A stretch of 16,002 nt of DNA, taken from positions 1-16,002 of the forward strand of contig CAMPJM010000025.1 of assembly GCA_946886805.1 (NCBI GenBank). Reading direction: 5' to 3'. Made by a program: the position numbers and the translations under genes. Below, piece after piece: positions 15,907-16,002 of the stretch; positions within the stretch are counted from its first letter, which is position 1, and every line of letters begins with the position of its first letter. A model generated the notes under the pieces. That model had not been told where the DNA came from, ran no database searches, and saw nothing but the letters and a program-made list of their open reading frames with translations. The stretch comes from an uncultured Flammeovirgaceae bacterium (GTDB taxonomy: Bacteria > Bacteroidota > Bacteroidia > Cytophagales > Cyclobacteriaceae).

Positions 15907-16002
15907 TTCAGATTATTTAATCATTTGTATCCATAAATAACTTATTTCCAGTCTTCAAGTGCTTTTTCAAATGAAAACTCATTGTCCCCTGCTGACTCAG
16001 GA
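15499..16002. repeat. Duplicated block, degenerate copy (runs off window)
   Basis: This is the counterpart of 12808-13521. It contains the remains of GH3, the 35-bp spacer and the lyase 3' end, and the identity is still perfect where the window stops, so the duplication continues beyond it. The offset between equivalent start codons is 2481 bp. Confidence 0.93.
15942..16002 (-). CDS. 3' end of a second heparinase II/III-type lyase gene (partial)
   Basis: Only the C-terminus is inside the window: residues PESAGDNEFSFEKALEDWK and a TAA stop at 15942-15944. The first 18 are identical to the end of the 625-aa lyase, and the DNA is identical over 55 bp. The only difference is one extra Lys, because the stop codon seen in the 625-aa gene reads AAA here and the next codon terminates. 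The rest of the gene lies beyond the window edge, so whether it is full length is unknown. Confidence 0.85.
   Translation of the reverse strand, partial: PESAGDNEFSFEKALEDWK

Noticed and set aside
15907..15941. A transposon or insertion sequence causing the duplication
   Set aside because: No transposase, terminal inverted repeats or target-site duplication is visible at the ends of the duplicated block within the window.

Overview
The window looks like part of a polysaccharide utilisation locus from a Bacteroidota bacterium, probably marine or otherwise algae/plant-associated. Three things support this: a type IX secretion C-terminal sorting domain on one enzyme, signal peptides on essentially every product, and tightly packed single-strand carbohydrate-active enzyme genes with AT-rich spacers and weak ribosome binding sites. 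All genes are on the minus strand, so transcription runs from the high coordinates to the low ones. No gap exceeds 200 bp. I saw no tRNA, rRNA, CRISPR array or insertion sequence, and no SusC/SusD pair, sulfatase, transporter or regulator; those would have to lie outside the window.

In transcription order the window contains: (1) the 3' end of a heparinase II/III-type lyase gene cut by the window edge (15942-16002); (2) a decayed GH3 gene (15496-15906); (3) an intact heparinase II/III-type lyase (13464-15341); (4) an intact GH3 glycosidase (11134-13425), 38 bp downstream and so probably cotranscribed; (5) a secreted multidomain PL14/PL20-like lyase with CBM96-like, F5/8C, Ig-like, CBM3 and T9SS domains (8146-10944), followed by a strong intrinsic terminator; (6) a GH106 alpha-L-rhamnosidase-like enzyme (4941-7964); (7) a second, different heparinase II/III-like protein (2261-4825); (8) a protein with two beta-sandwich modules and a nucleoside-hydrolase-like C-terminal domain (43-2070). 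Items 1-2 and 3-4 are two copies of the same lyase-GH3 gene pair. The GH3 of one copy has been damaged by a 213-bp in-frame deletion, a +1 and a +2 insertion, and loss of about three quarters of the gene.

Working model (inference): the PL14/PL20-like enzyme is displayed or released at the cell surface and bound to the algal or plant wall through its carbohydrate-binding modules. It would cut a uronic-acid backbone. The heparinase-fold lyases would continue depolymerisation in the periplasm, and the GH106 and GH3 enzymes would remove rhamnose and beta-linked glucose or xylose. A rhamnose- and glucuronate-containing polymer fits best: ulvan, glucuronorhamnan or glucuronan from cellulose-containing green algae, or alternatively a sphingan such as gellan (Glc-GlcA-Glc-Rha). 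The role of the nucleoside-hydrolase-like protein is unknown, and it is the best candidate for an undescribed activity.
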